Positions 9,107 to 17,423 of a DNA stretch of 64,000 bases are shown piece after piece. The notes beneath the pieces are model-generated. The model was not told the DNA's origin and searched no databases. It saw nothing but the letters and a program-made list of their open reading frames with translations. Position numbers and translations under genes: made by a program. Location of the stretch: the NCBI RefSeq assembly GCF_032999765.1, contig NZ_CP136051.1, positions 3,758,417 to 3,822,416 on the forward strand. The letters run 5' to 3'. This DNA is from Imperialibacter roseus (GTDB lineage: Bacteria; Bacteroidota; Bacteroidia; Cytophagales; Cyclobacteriaceae). Within the stretch, counting starts at the first letter, position 1; each line of letters begins with the position of its first letter.

Positions 9107-9227
9107 AACCTGATTTTTTTTTGAAACGTGAAGGTAAAGTGAAAGTGCGTGCTGTAAAAGTACCGGGCAAATTATACTTGGGCAGCTTTACGTGAATAAC
9201 AACGCATTAATCAAGACGTAAATTTCC

Positions 9228-9235
9228 TACATTTG
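9228..9235 (+). promoter_or_regulatory. Bacteroidota-type -7 promoter element
   Basis: TACATTTG matches the TAnnTTTG consensus of the major sigma factor in Bacteroidota. It is 57 bp upstream of the ATG of the small YCII-like gene. A clear -33 TTG partner is not evident. Confidence 0.4.
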
Positions 9236-9292
9236 AAAAAATGAACCATTAAGAAGTAGTCAAAAAAAAACGCCGTTTGTAAAACCCTATTT

Positions 9293-9667
9293 ATGACAAA
9301 AACATCAAGCTTCCTCGTTGCCATGCTATTCCTGGCGCTGTCGCAAAGTCTGTTAGCACAAAACAGCTCAGACCCGGAGCCACTTTTGGAATTTGCGGCT
9401 GTTTATTCCAACGGTGAAAAATGGGAGGCTGGCAAAACTCCGGCGGAGCAGCCCTACTTTATGGATCATTCTGCTTTCCTGTTCCGGTTGAAACAATCAG
9501 GAGTGATTACGGCCGGTATAAAGATCGCCGACAAAAGCATCATTTTGTTCAAGGCCAAAAGCCTCGAGGAAGCAAAGAAATTGTTTGCACCCGATGTGTC
9601 GGTGGACGAAAAAACCTACAAGCTGGAGGTGCAACCGGCCACAGTATTTTACAAAGGCTGTATTTGA
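9293..9667 (+). CDS. Exported YCII-like small protein
   Basis: A 124-residue protein with a signal peptide (hydrophobic core LVAMLFLALSQSLLA, cleavage near LLAQ). The mature part contains HSAFLFRLKQSGVITAGIKIAD and KSLEEAKKLFAPDVSV, which resemble the YCII-related/YciI fold: a His-containing strand, then a partner-presenting helix. YciI-type proteins are small dimeric domains of poorly known function; an exported version is unusual. It precedes the GH16 gene by 74 bp in the same direction, so the two may be co-transcribed. Confidence 0.6.
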   Translation: MTKTSSFLVAMLFLALSQSLLAQNSSDPEPLLEFAAVYSNGEKWEAGKTPAEQPYFMDHSAFLFRLKQSGVITAGIKIADKSIILFKAKSLEEAKKLFAPDVSVDEKTYKLEVQPATVFYKGCI

Positions 9668-9741
9668 CGTCAGTTTTACCGCAAAGTTGCCTAATTTTAT
9701 ATCAGGCCAAAGCCATTCTTTCCAGCTAACCATACAAAGCC

Positions 9742-10602
9742 ATGAAGATATCTCTATCCATATTTTTTGCGCTCTTCCTACTGCTGCCCTGCAAGGAACA
9801 AAGCAAAGATGAACAGCAAAAACCAGAGGTGCCTGAGCCCGGCGAACCGGTAGCGGAAGTCGACTGGGACGAAGCCACCCTGGCCTGGTCTGACGAATTT
9901 GACGGGGAAGCGGTGGACACGGAGAAATGGAAGTTCGAAACCGGGGCCAATGGCTGGGGCAACAATGAATGGCAAAACTATACCAGCGGCCCAAACTCTA
10001 CGGTCTCAGACGGGTTGCTGAAGATTACCGCCAAAAAGACAGGACCCGGTCAGAAAGTGGGCGACTATACATCGTCACGCATGCTGAGTAAGGAGACGTT
10101 CACCTACGGACGCATGGAGGTGAGGGCCAAAATACCCGAATGGAAAGGCAAGGGCGTTTGGCCTGCGATCTGGATGCTGGGCGACAATATCAGTCAGGTT
10201 GGCTGGCCCGACTGCGGCGAAATCGACATCATGGAATATGTGAGCTATGCTCCCAATGAAGTCCACTTCACTATCCACAGCAAGGCCAATAACCATGTGC
10301 AGGGAACCCAAATTACCACTGGACCCATGAAGCTGGAAACCATTGAAGAGGAGTTCCACAACTATGGTATTCTTTGGACGGAGCGATACGTCAAATTCTA
10401 TCTGGACGATATCGACAACGTAAAACTGACATTCAACAAACCCACCGTACCCACGCAGGACAACTGGCCGTTTGACAAGCCGTTCTTCTTTTTGCTGAAC
10501 ATCGCCGTTGGTGGCAATTGGGGAGGTTTACAAGGAGTGGATGACAACATTTTCCCATCGACGATGGAGGTGGACTATGTGCGGGTTTATCAGTTCGAAT
10601 AA
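9742..10602 (+). CDS. Glycoside hydrolase family 16 lipoprotein (beta-1,3-glucanase type)
   Basis: A 286-residue GH16 enzyme expected to cleave beta-1,3- or beta-1,3/1,4-glucans such as laminarin. The signal peptide ends in a lipobox (LLPCKEQ, Cys about residue 17), so it is probably anchored on the cell surface or in the periplasm. The catalytic signature GEIDIMEYV (near residue 173) holds the nucleophile and acid/base Glu pair separated by ID and IM. GWGNNEWQNYT and WPAIWMLGDN are conserved cleft segments. There are no extra carbohydrate-binding modules. No SusCD pair or regulator is nearby, so it is not part of a classical polysaccharide utilisation locus here. Confidence 0.92.
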   Translation: MKISLSIFFALFLLLPCKEQSKDEQQKPEVPEPGEPVAEVDWDEATLAWSDEFDGEAVDTEKWKFETGANGWGNNEWQNYTSGPNSTVSDGLLKITAKKTGPGQKVGDYTSSRMLSKETFTYGRMEVRAKIPEWKGKGVWPAIWMLGDNISQVGWPDCGEIDIMEYVSYAPNEVHFTIHSKANNHVQGTQITTGPMKLETIEEEFHNYGILWTERYVKFYLDDIDNVKLTFNKPTVPTQDNWPFDKPFFFLLNIAVGGNWGGLQGVDDNIFPSTMEVDYVRVYQFE

Positions 10603-10653
10603 CTGGTGACGAGCAAATAGCGGCGGCTTAGTGCTCTGTGCGTTTCATTTTCC

Positions 10654-11187
10654 CTATTTCGCCCAATCTGGCGCTGGAGTGTCCGGGTCAAATAGCTCAT
10701 CCAAATAGTAGTCTCTCTTGTACAGATTGTTGCAATTGTTTTCGCCGCTGAGGTCGAAAATACAAGCGTATTGGTCAATGAATTCACCATTCATTAGACT
10801 TTTTGCATCTCCATTGGGTAGCAGGGCATCATCGTGATCAATTCTTCGCAAAGCGCAGTGGCCCAGCATATGCAACATCAAGGCTTCCTGTGTAATCTTA
10901 TCGCTCCAGCATTTGTTTTGCTGATTGATCTCAATTTTCAGCTGTTTGCCAACGAATACACAGGAGCCGCACAAAATGCCCTCAGTGTTCAGGCCGTATT
11001 CAATGATCAGGTTGTTTGACAGCTCAAGCCTAACACCACGCTGGGCGGCTTTCGACACAAGCGTGTCAACAAAAGACTGCAACTCGTCGGGAACGCTATA
11101 AATCGTTTCCTGCTCTTTGGTACACGCAGCAAAGAGCATCCAGAAAATAAGCAGTATACCCGCTGACGATAAAAAATGCTTTCTCAT
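10654..11187 (-). CDS. Lipoprotein with degenerate HExxH-type metallopeptidase motif
   Basis: A 177-residue lipoprotein (hydrophobic stretch then AACTKEQ, lipid Cys about residue 22). The central segment LMLHMLGHCALRRIDHDD and the later SLMN resemble the HELGHC...HD...MN arrangement of a family of short putative zinc peptidases found in Bacteroidota. However, the Glu of HExxH is Met here (codons CAT ATG CTG GGC CAC), which would remove the general base. It may therefore be a non-catalytic metal binder or a pseudoenzyme. Other Cys residues (LCGSC, CNN) could form disulfides. Function unknown. Confidence 0.65.
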   Translation of the reverse strand: MRKHFLSSAGILLIFWMLFAACTKEQETIYSVPDELQSFVDTLVSKAAQRGVRLELSNNLIIEYGLNTEGILCGSCVFVGKQLKIEINQQNKCWSDKITQEALMLHMLGHCALRRIDHDDALLPNGDAKSLMNGEFIDQYACIFDLSGENNCNNLYKRDYYLDELFDPDTPAPDWAK

Positions 11188-11303
11188 TAACTTAATACGA
11201 GGCTTAGTTACTAGTCAAGTTAATAAATACTAACTTGGATGCGAGCATTTCATCATCGATTTAACTCACAAATATCATTGTTCAATCAAAAAATCCCATT
11301 CAT

Positions 11304-11717
11304 ATGAAAAGATCAGCAACAGCCGTTTGGCAAGGAAGTGGAAAAGAAGGCAAAGGACACCTGACCACACAAAGTACGGTACTTAATAAAACTCAGTACT
11401 CCTTTTCCTCGAGGTTTGAAGAGGGAGTTGGCACCAATCCGGAAGAGCTGATAGCTGCCGCTCATTCGGGCTGCTTCGCTATGAAGCTGAGCTTCAGCTT
11501 GACTGAGGCAGGTTTTGTGCCCGACACCCTTGATGTTACCTGCAAGGTTACGCTTGAAGATGGAGCTATCACCAAATCCCATCTGACGCTCAAAGCAAAG
11601 GTGAAAGGAATAAGCGACTCAAAATTTGCGGAGTGCGTGAAAGATGCGGAAAAAAACTGCCCCATCTCCAAGTCATTGACTGCTGCTATTTCCGTTGAAC
11701 ACACACTGAATGCATAG
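11304..11717 (+). CDS. OsmC-family peroxiredoxin
   Basis: A 137-residue OsmC-type protein that reduces organic hydroperoxides. Both reactive Cys are present: AAHSGCFAM (first half) and EKNCPISKS (second half). The N-terminal TAVWQGSGKEGKGHLTTQ is the usual start of the OsmC (not Ohr) branch. It is cytoplasmic and a complete single-domain protein. It stands alone and converges with the cytochrome gene across a long perfect inverted repeat. Reductant and inducers cannot be read from the sequence. Confidence 0.9.
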   Translation: MKRSATAVWQGSGKEGKGHLTTQSTVLNKTQYSFSSRFEEGVGTNPEELIAAAHSGCFAMKLSFSLTEAGFVPDTLDVTCKVTLEDGAITKSHLTLKAKVKGISDSKFAECVKDAEKNCPISKSLTAAISVEHTLNA

Positions 11718-11726
11718 TTGATAGAC

Positions 11727-11825
11727 CAGACTACAAAAGTTTAGCGGCGGGAAGAAGGGTATGTGGACATTCCGACAACCTCTGACGTCGCATAGCAACG
11801 TCCGCTCCGAAACTTTTGTAGTCTG
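11727..11825. repeat. 16-bp perfect inverted repeat around a 67-nt centre
   Basis: CAGACTACAAAAGTTT (11727-11742) returns as its exact complement at 11810-11825, with an additional AGCGG/CCGCT pairing just inside. The element fills the gap between the convergent osmC-like gene and the cytochrome gene, whose stop is the next base. It may be a very long bidirectional terminator stem or a small palindromic mobile element; no T-tract follows it. Confidence 0.6.
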
Positions 11826-12320
11826 CTATTTAGTCCCTTCCAGCTCATACCATTCCACGTCTGTCAGGTTGGGTCTTCTGCCTTTGTTCTCAGGCGCATA
11901 GTTTTTAGCCAGGTAGTCAAGAATGGCCGCTTCGTTCTCGCCCAGGTCCCACAGCTTCTGTGTCCGCTGCATCCAGCGTATCATACCTTCCCATCCCTCT
12001 CTTGTGGCCCTGTTTTGCGTCACAAGGGTGGCTGCGTGGCAGTTGGTGCAGTTGGTTTTGGCCAGCTCCCACCCAGCATCGATGATAAAGCCTGTTTCTT
12101 CATCTATAGTGCCGTTTTCGGCCTTTGGAGCAACGGCCTCAACTTTAGCTACAGGCGTTGCTGTTTCCTGCTGAGCAAGTACCGGCTTCGGCGATGGCTT
12201 GTAGAAAAAGAACAGGTAAGAAGCCCCCAGAGAAAGAATTAAGGCCAGGCTTAAAATCCCTATTAAGGCACCTGTGGCTTTTTGCAGCACCTCCAGTAAA
12301 TCGTTTTTCTTCTCCATCAT
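11826..12320 (-). CDS. Membrane-anchored monoheme cytochrome c, probable SorB-like subunit
   Basis: A 164-residue protein with one N-terminal transmembrane helix (residues 17-40), a flexible Pro/Ala/Glu-rich linker (43-70) and a C-terminal cytochrome domain with CTNCH (Cys91, Cys94, His95). WEGMIRWMQRTQKLW supplies a candidate distal Met ligand. Its ATG overlaps the TGA of the molybdenum oxidoreductase gene (ATGA, 12317-12320), a strong sign of translational coupling. It is most likely the electron acceptor of that enzyme, passing electrons from sulfite to the respiratory chain on the periplasmic side. Confidence 0.82.
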   Translation of the reverse strand: MMEKKNDLLEVLQKATGALIGILSLALILSLGASYLFFFYKPSPKPVLAQQETATPVAKVEAVAPKAENGTIDEETGFIIDAGWELAKTNCTNCHAATLVTQNRATREGWEGMIRWMQRTQKLWDLGENEAAILDYLAKNYAPENKGRRPNLTDVEWYELEGTK

Positions 12321-13540
12321 CTTACTTTCACGGCTATTCTATGGCACGCATTATTCAGATAGCCTTTGGGGTTCCATCCGGGCACCACCATGGGCTGGCT
12401 CTTTCCGTCGCTATCTTTTGCCTTGGCCCATATTTCGTAGTAGCCCGTGGCAGGCAGCTTTAATTCAGCGCTAAAATGCTGCCAGGCCTGTCGGTTGGCA
12501 GGTCGCTCCAGACTGGCAGCCTGCCAGGTGGCACCAAAATCGGACGACACGTGCACCTCTTTCACACTCTTATCCCCCACCCAGGCATGCCCACGGACAG
12601 GAAGCGTTTGACCCGCTTTGATCATGGCCCCTGTTTTCGGGTAGGTAATGATCGACTTCACAGGCATGCCTTCTATGATGCACATGTTTTCATCGGGCAC
12701 CACCTCACCGGGTGCTACCGCTTCGCAGGGAACACGATAGCTGTCACCGCCCATTTTCTCACCATCGTGCACTACATTTCTCACGGAAATAGCACTCAAC
12801 CATTTTCCGGAAGTAGAGCCTGGCCATCCTCCCACCACAAGTCTTAAAGGATGTCCGTTGGCCAAGGGAATATCCTCGCCATTCATTGCCCAGGCCACCA
12901 GGGTTTCGTCTTCGAGCGCTTTGCTAATGGGCACTCCTCTCGATATCACTACTTTTTCAGGGTCGTTGCTCAGGTGCACATCCTTGCCGTAGTAGCCGAT
13001 ATACACTGCATCATCTTTTATGCCCACATCCATCAAAATGTCTTTCAGCCTCACGCCTGTCCATTTGGCGCACGAAACCGCACCAACTTCCCACTGATTG
13101 CCTTTGGCTGGTGGGTTGAACTCCGCCCTGCCATTACCGCCGCACTCAATAGTAAGCTGGTAGGTGTAAGTTTTAAATTTGCTTTTAAGCTCAGCGATAG
13201 AATAGGATTTCGTCGTTTTGGCAGCCTCTCCGTTGATCGTTAGCGACCAGTTAGCCACATCGATAGCCTCAGGCATCAGGCCATTGTTACGCACAAACAT
13301 TTTATCGGCAGGTGTCACCTTGTCGTCAAGTAAGTGTGGCGGCGTTTCAATGTTCCAGGGTCTTTCGCCAAGCACCTTCAAACCAGCGTTTTTACCCGGA
13401 AGCATCTCCGGATCAGCCAGCCATTTACCGACAAACGGGTACTTTTCCGGCACCACGCTGCCGTAGACTACCGGCACGCCCCAAACCAGTGCCTGGCTGC
13501 CTAGAAATGATTTTTTGAGGAAACTTCGGCGGGTGTTCAT
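12317..13540 (-). CDS. Molybdopterin-dependent sulfite oxidase-type oxidoreductase (SorA/SoxC-like)
   Basis: About 407 residues from the ATG at 13540, which opens with a twin-arginine signal (MNTRRSFLKKSFLGSQAL), so the folded cofactor-loaded enzyme is exported by Tat. The oxidoreductase molybdopterin domain contains TIECGGNGRAEFNP, where the Cys is the expected Mo ligand, and VSCAKWTGVRLKDIL. The C-terminal part (from about residue 290) is the Mo-co dimerisation domain (VRGHAWVGDKSVKEVHVSSD). It would oxidise sulfite, or a related S-oxide substrate, and hand electrons to the cytochrome encoded directly downstream. It sits with mod and moa genes that supply its cofactor. Confidence 0.87.
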   Translation of the reverse strand: MNTRRSFLKKSFLGSQALVWGVPVVYGSVVPEKYPFVGKWLADPEMLPGKNAGLKVLGERPWNIETPPHLLDDKVTPADKMFVRNNGLMPEAIDVANWSLTINGEAAKTTKSYSIAELKSKFKTYTYQLTIECGGNGRAEFNPPAKGNQWEVGAVSCAKWTGVRLKDILMDVGIKDDAVYIGYYGKDVHLSNDPEKVVISRGVPISKALEDETLVAWAMNGEDIPLANGHPLRLVVGGWPGSTSGKWLSAISVRNVVHDGEKMGGDSYRVPCEAVAPGEVVPDENMCIIEGMPVKSIITYPKTGAMIKAGQTLPVRGHAWVGDKSVKEVHVSSDFGATWQAASLERPANRQAWQHFSAELKLPATGYYEIWAKAKDSDGKSQPMVVPGWNPKGYLNNACHRIAVKVR

Positions 13541-13627
13541 GATCTGATTTTTGTAAGATGACACCAGAAAGTTAACCTTACGAAATCAGAAATAAAACGA
13601 AACCGGTGTCGATTGGCGGATAAAGTA

Positions 13628-14344
13628 TCAGATATCCCTGGTTTGTTCTTTTAACCTGAGCAGCTCAGCTTTCAGCACCTCTCTGGGCGCTCCTTCTCTC
13701 AGCACTTTCCCATCTTCCAACCATACCACATGATCGGCCAAAATGGTCGCCTCCAGCAGGTCGTGCGTTGCCATCACTGCTGTGGTATTGAGCAGGCCAA
13801 GCATTTGCTTGAGCTCACCCCTTATCTCGTTCCGAAGGCTGAAGTCGAGCGCCGCCATGGGTTCATCGAGCAGCAGCAGTGCTGGCTTTGCCGCCAAAGC
13901 CCTCGCCAAAGCCACCCGCTGTTGTTGCCCACCAGAGAGTGAGGCGGGCCGGTCGTTGACCAGGTCTTGTATTTTGAACACTGTGAGCAGTTGCTCCAAC
14001 CAGGTATTGTCCACTTCTTCCCTGAATCCGTATTGGATGTTCGCTTTCACATTCAGGTGAGGGAATAGCGCATAGTCCTGAAATACGTAGCCTATATGCC
14101 TGCGTTGGGGAGCAACAAAAGATGAAGGCGATGACCACACAAATTCCGACGCACTAATGACGCCGCTATCTGGCTTTTCTAAACCGGCCAGCAGCCGCAG
14201 CAGGGTGGTTTTGCCGGCACCACTCGGGCCCATCAGTGCCGTGAAAGAACCCTTGCTGAGTGTCAGCTCCGCTTCCAGCGAAAAGGATCGGCCCCTGTCG
14301 GCGTACTTCTTTTTACAATCCAGTGAATAAGCTGCTTCTACCAT
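13628..14344 (-). CDS. modC: Molybdate ABC transporter ATP-binding protein
   Basis: About 238 residues from the ATG at 14344. Walker A is GPSGAGKTTLLR, the signature LSGGQQQRVALARAL and Walker B LLLLDEPMAAL. It powers molybdate import with the permease encoded just upstream, and its start overlaps the end of the modB gene by 7 bp. It is shorter than E. coli ModC because the C-terminal molybdate-binding TOBE domain is missing, so intracellular molybdate feedback on this subunit is not expected. The substrate assignment rests on the neighbouring ModA and moa genes. Confidence 0.88.
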   Translation of the reverse strand: MVEAAYSLDCKKKYADRGRSFSLEAELTLSKGSFTALMGPSGAGKTTLLRLLAGLEKPDSGVISASEFVWSSPSSFVAPQRRHIGYVFQDYALFPHLNVKANIQYGFREEVDNTWLEQLLTVFKIQDLVNDRPASLSGGQQQRVALARALAAKPALLLLDEPMAALDFSLRNEIRGELKQMLGLLNTTAVMATHDLLEATILADHVVWLEDGKVLREGAPREVLKAELLRLKEQTRDI

Positions 14345-15006
14345 AGTGCTATCCGCTTTTGAAGCCACTGAACAAGGAAAATGATGACAAGTGAAAAAAC
14401 CAGCAGCACCAGGGCGTACTGGTTGGCGACATCGTAGTTCATGGCCTCCATTTCGTGAAAGATAGCAATCGATGCCACCCTCGTTTGGCCGGGTATGTTG
14501 CCGCCAATCATCAGCACCACACCAAATTCGCCAATAGTATGGGCAAAGGTCATGATGAACGCTGCGAACAACGACGATTTGATATTGGGAACAAGCACCT
14601 TAAAAAAGGTCTGAAGCCTTGTTTTTCCGAGGGTAAACGACGCCTCCCTTAACGATTTTGGCAGTGCGTCTAACCCCGATAAAATGGGACTTACCATGAA
14701 CGGAAGGCTAAAAACAATGCTGCCAAGCAAAATGCCGTAGAAAGAAAATACCATCCGAACACCAAAGAGCTTTTCAAATACGCCGCCAGCGAAGCTATCG
14801 GGCTGCATGGCCACCAGCAGGTAGTAGCCGAGAACTGTTGGGGGCAACACCAAAGGGAGGGCGATAATGGCCCTGATGAGGCTTTTTCCCCTGAAAGAAA
14901 ACATGTGGAGCACGTAGCCCGAAACGACCCCGACCAACGCAAGAATTAGCGTCGTAAACACGGCCAATTTCAGGCTCAACCACAAGGGGGCCATGAACTG
15001 CTCCAT
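14338..15006 (-). CDS. modB: Molybdate ABC transporter permease
   Basis: A 222-residue inner-membrane protein with five or six hydrophobic segments. The permease signature EFGVVLMIGGNIPGQTRVAS is present near residue 158, and SLREASFTLGKTRLQTF is the cytoplasmic EAA loop that docks onto the ATPase. Length is typical of ModB. It lies 2 bp after the modA gene and overlaps modC, giving the order modA-modB-modC on the minus strand. Confidence 0.92.
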   Translation of the reverse strand: MEQFMAPLWLSLKLAVFTTLILALVGVVSGYVLHMFSFRGKSLIRAIIALPLVLPPTVLGYYLLVAMQPDSFAGGVFEKLFGVRMVFSFYGILLGSIVFSLPFMVSPILSGLDALPKSLREASFTLGKTRLQTFFKVLVPNIKSSLFAAFIMTFAHTIGEFGVVLMIGGNIPGQTRVASIAIFHEMEAMNYDVANQYALVLLVFSLVIIFLVQWLQKRIALW

Positions 15007-15008
15007 GG

Positions 15009-15779
15009 TTACTCTGCCACAGGGAGTTCGTAACCAAAATCTTGAAATATCCGGCGGGACTCTTTGCCCAGAAGAAAATCCTTGAAAAGCGTAGCAACGA
15101 AAAGCCCGGGGCCGTCAGTCTTTAAAATAAGCATCGTTTGTGGTATGGGATCCATCCAAATCTCCTCAATTTTAATAAACTTGCCCTCGCCTTTCTTCTG
15201 ACTGAACTTAAGAGAGTTAGACGTAAAAGCCGCATCGACAGAACCGGCCGCAATGTACTGGTTGACCTGACCGATACTGGTGCCATACACGATCTTGTCG
15301 TGCACTAACACCCCCAGCTGCTTCACTTCCAGCCAATCTCTGGACAGCTTGCCGTATGGCGCCAGGTCAGGGTGTGCCAGACCGATGGATTTCACCTTCT
15401 CCTGTTTGAGAATAGCCGCCGGATCGTCTCCGGCAATGCCGCTTTTCACCCACAGATACACAGTCCCAAAGCAAATAATTTGTGGCCCACCATGCGCCTT
15501 GTCTTTGTCAATTACCTCATCAATGTATTTATCGTCGGCGGAAACGAAAATCTCATATGGAGCGCCGTTGATGATCTGCGAGGTGAGAGTGCCGGAAGCT
15601 CCTGGAATGAGTTCCACTTCGTAGGGGTACTTGCTCTCAAATTTCTTTTCAATGGCCTGCATTGGTAGCAAAAGATTGGAGGCCACTGCCACTTTTATCG
15701 ACTGCGCCATCATTGAGCAGCACAGCAGCATCAAAAAAATAGTAATATGTATTCTTGTAGCTATATCTCTATTTACCAT
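15009..15779 (-). CDS. modA: Molybdate-binding periplasmic protein
   Basis: About 256 residues from the ATG at 15779, chosen because it gives a normal signal peptide (core ITIFLMLLCCSMMAQS). The mature protein starts IKVAVASNLLLPMQAIEKKF, the classic ModA/periplasmic oxyanion-binding start, and contains ELIPGASGTLTSQIINGAPY and FVSADDKYIDEV, the ligand-loop segments. It captures molybdate or tungstate for ModBC. It is the first gene of the modABC operon and lies downstream of moaA in the same direction. Confidence 0.9.
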   Translation of the reverse strand: MVNRDIATRIHITIFLMLLCCSMMAQSIKVAVASNLLLPMQAIEKKFESKYPYEVELIPGASGTLTSQIINGAPYEIFVSADDKYIDEVIDKDKAHGGPQIICFGTVYLWVKSGIAGDDPAAILKQEKVKSIGLAHPDLAPYGKLSRDWLEVKQLGVLVHDKIVYGTSIGQVNQYIAAGSVDAAFTSNSLKFSQKKGEGKFIKIEEIWMDPIPQTMLILKTDGPGLFVATLFKDFLLGKESRRIFQDFGYELPVAE

Positions 15780-15886
15780 CACCCAACTCAATTCTTCCTG
15801 AAAAAATCTACAACCAACCTTTACTTCCAACTAGCTTTCCAAAACTTCCCCGGGTACTAGCAGGCAATAACACCAAAAATGGCGGC

Positions 15887-16888
15887 TTAACCACCTATGG
15901 TTGACATGCTTTCCGACACGGCATGTCCTTTTGCTCTTCTTGCCTCCGCTTCAAACCCGTTTTTTGCTCTTTGCCCAAATGCCTTCAGCAAAGCGGCGCT
16001 AATTTCTGCGTCATTGGCGCCATTTCTTAGCAAAGCTCTCAAATCAAGCACACCGTCATCGTACAGGCAGGTTTTCAGCGTGCCCTGAGCGGTCATCCTG
16101 ATTCGGTTGCAGGTGCCGCAAAAGCTCCTCGTAAAAGCTGCAATGATCCCTACAGAGCCTTTGAACCCATCTATGCCATACGTTGCTGACGTTGAGGCGG
16201 CTTCGTCTACTCTTCGACTGAGCGATGGGAATGCCCTGACCAGCTCCTGGTGAATCTTCGCATGCGTCCACACCAGCACAGGGTAATGCGAGCCCTCGCC
16301 GTTGAAAGGCATTTCTTCTATGAATCTCACGTCCACTTTGTGTGCTTTTGCCAGCATGGCCAGCGGCACAATATCGTCCGTGTTCTGTCCGTCCATCACC
16401 ACGACATTGATCTTGGTTTCAATTCCCTGGTCGAGCAGCGCATGAAAAGTCTCCATCACTGCTGGCAGCTCGTCCCGGCGGGTAATAGAGTGAAAGCGCT
16501 CACGATCCAGCGTATCCATGCTCAAATTAACCGATTTGATACCTGCCGCCTTGAACTCTTCAATATGAGGCAATGTCAGAACGCCGTTGGTAGTGATATG
16601 AATGCCTTCGATGCCTGGAATTTCGTTGAGCTTTTTGATAAAGTACATCAAGTCTTTTCGCACAAAAGGTTCTCCACCGGTAAGCCTCACCTTTTTCACC
16701 CCAAACCCAGCCATGATCCCTACAAGACGCAGCATTTCCTCGTAGGTGAGCAGCTCCTTTTTGGGCAGGTACCTGATGCCTTCTTCCGGCATACAGTAAA
16801 AGCAGCGCAGGTTGCACCTGTCGGTAACAGCCAGCCGCACATACTCTATGGGCCTTCCGTGATTATCAAAAAACTGTTTTCCCTGCAT
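15887..16888 (-). CDS. moaA: GTP 3',8-cyclase, molybdenum cofactor biosynthesis
   Basis: A 333-residue radical-SAM enzyme making the first intermediate of molybdopterin from GTP. The N-terminal cluster is CNLRCFYC (Cys25, Cys29, Cys32), and the C-terminal cluster starts FCGTCNRIRM with a third Cys in LKTC. It ends STIGG; the C-terminal GG pair is characteristic of MoaA. Length is normal. It is divergent from moaD with about 134 bp between starts, which should contain promoters for both arms of the Mo island. A moaC gene is not in the window. Confidence 0.95.
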   Translation of the reverse strand: MQGKQFFDNHGRPIEYVRLAVTDRCNLRCFYCMPEEGIRYLPKKELLTYEEMLRLVGIMAGFGVKKVRLTGGEPFVRKDLMYFIKKLNEIPGIEGIHITTNGVLTLPHIEEFKAAGIKSVNLSMDTLDRERFHSITRRDELPAVMETFHALLDQGIETKINVVVMDGQNTDDIVPLAMLAKAHKVDVRFIEEMPFNGEGSHYPVLVWTHAKIHQELVRAFPSLSRRVDEAASTSATYGIDGFKGSVGIIAAFTRSFCGTCNRIRMTAQGTLKTCLYDDGVLDLRALLRNGANDAEISAALLKAFGQRAKNGFEAEARRAKGHAVSESMSTIGG

Positions 16889-17022
16889 AGTTAGTGTTAC
16901 AACACGAATTCAAGTTGGTAAAGTTTAAGCTGATTTAGAAATTGTTTGGTGGAAAGAGGGGATTATTCCCCATAATTGGTTGTTGTGTTGAGAAGAGGTC
17001 GCAAATTGATTTACTTTACTGT

Positions 17023-17265
17023 ATGGAATTAACGATTCAGGCATTTGGCATAGCGAAGGATATACTTGGCGACAGGAAGACCATGCTGAGCATGAATGAT
17101 GGAGCTACGGTAGCTGATTTGCTGGCGCTACTGAACAAAGAGTACCCGGCGTTTCAAAAGCTGACGTCGCTGGCGGTAGCGCTGAATGAAGAGTATGCAG
17201 AAAAGGAAGCAGTACTCAGCCCGGCTGATACGATAGTGCTCGTGCCACCGGTAAGCGGAGGATGA
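17023..17265 (+). CDS. moaD: Molybdopterin synthase small subunit
   Basis: An 80-residue ubiquitin-like sulfur carrier from the ATG at 17023 (MELTIQAFGIAKDILG). It ends PPVSGG; the C-terminal Gly-Gly becomes a thiocarboxylate and donates sulfur to the cyclic pyranopterin in MoaE. Size and terminus are diagnostic. It is followed by moaE after a 158-bp pyrimidine-rich spacer, so the two subunits are encoded in order but are not tightly coupled. Confidence 0.92.
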   Translation: MELTIQAFGIAKDILGDRKTMLSMNDGATVADLLALLNKEYPAFQKLTSLAVALNEEYAEKEAVLSPADTIVLVPPVSGG

Positions 17266-17340
17266 GCAACTGATGATTCGGAGAATTTGTTGATTTAAAG
17301 ATTTAAGAATGGCGGATTTGAAGATTTTGAAATTGCTGGC

Positions 17341-17423
17341 GACTTCCCCCTCCGGTCTTCTGTCTCCGGTCTTCTAACTTCCGTCTTCCGTCTTCCGTCT
17401 TCCGTCTCCCAACTTCCTCAACT
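17341..17423 (+). repeat. Pyrimidine-rich tract with four CTTCCGT units before moaE
   Basis: The plus strand is almost purely C/T from 17343 to the moaE start, with degenerate TCCGGTCTTCTGTC-type words and then four exact tandem CTTCCGT heptamers at 17378-17405. The tract ends about 20 bp before the ATG of moaE. Copy-number change in a 7-bp repeat here could alter the moaE leader. I see no gene in it. Confidence 0.7.

Noticed and set aside
9726-9994. Minus-strand frames opposite the GH16 gene
   Set aside because: Shadow frames of a gene with lipobox and intact catalytic signature.
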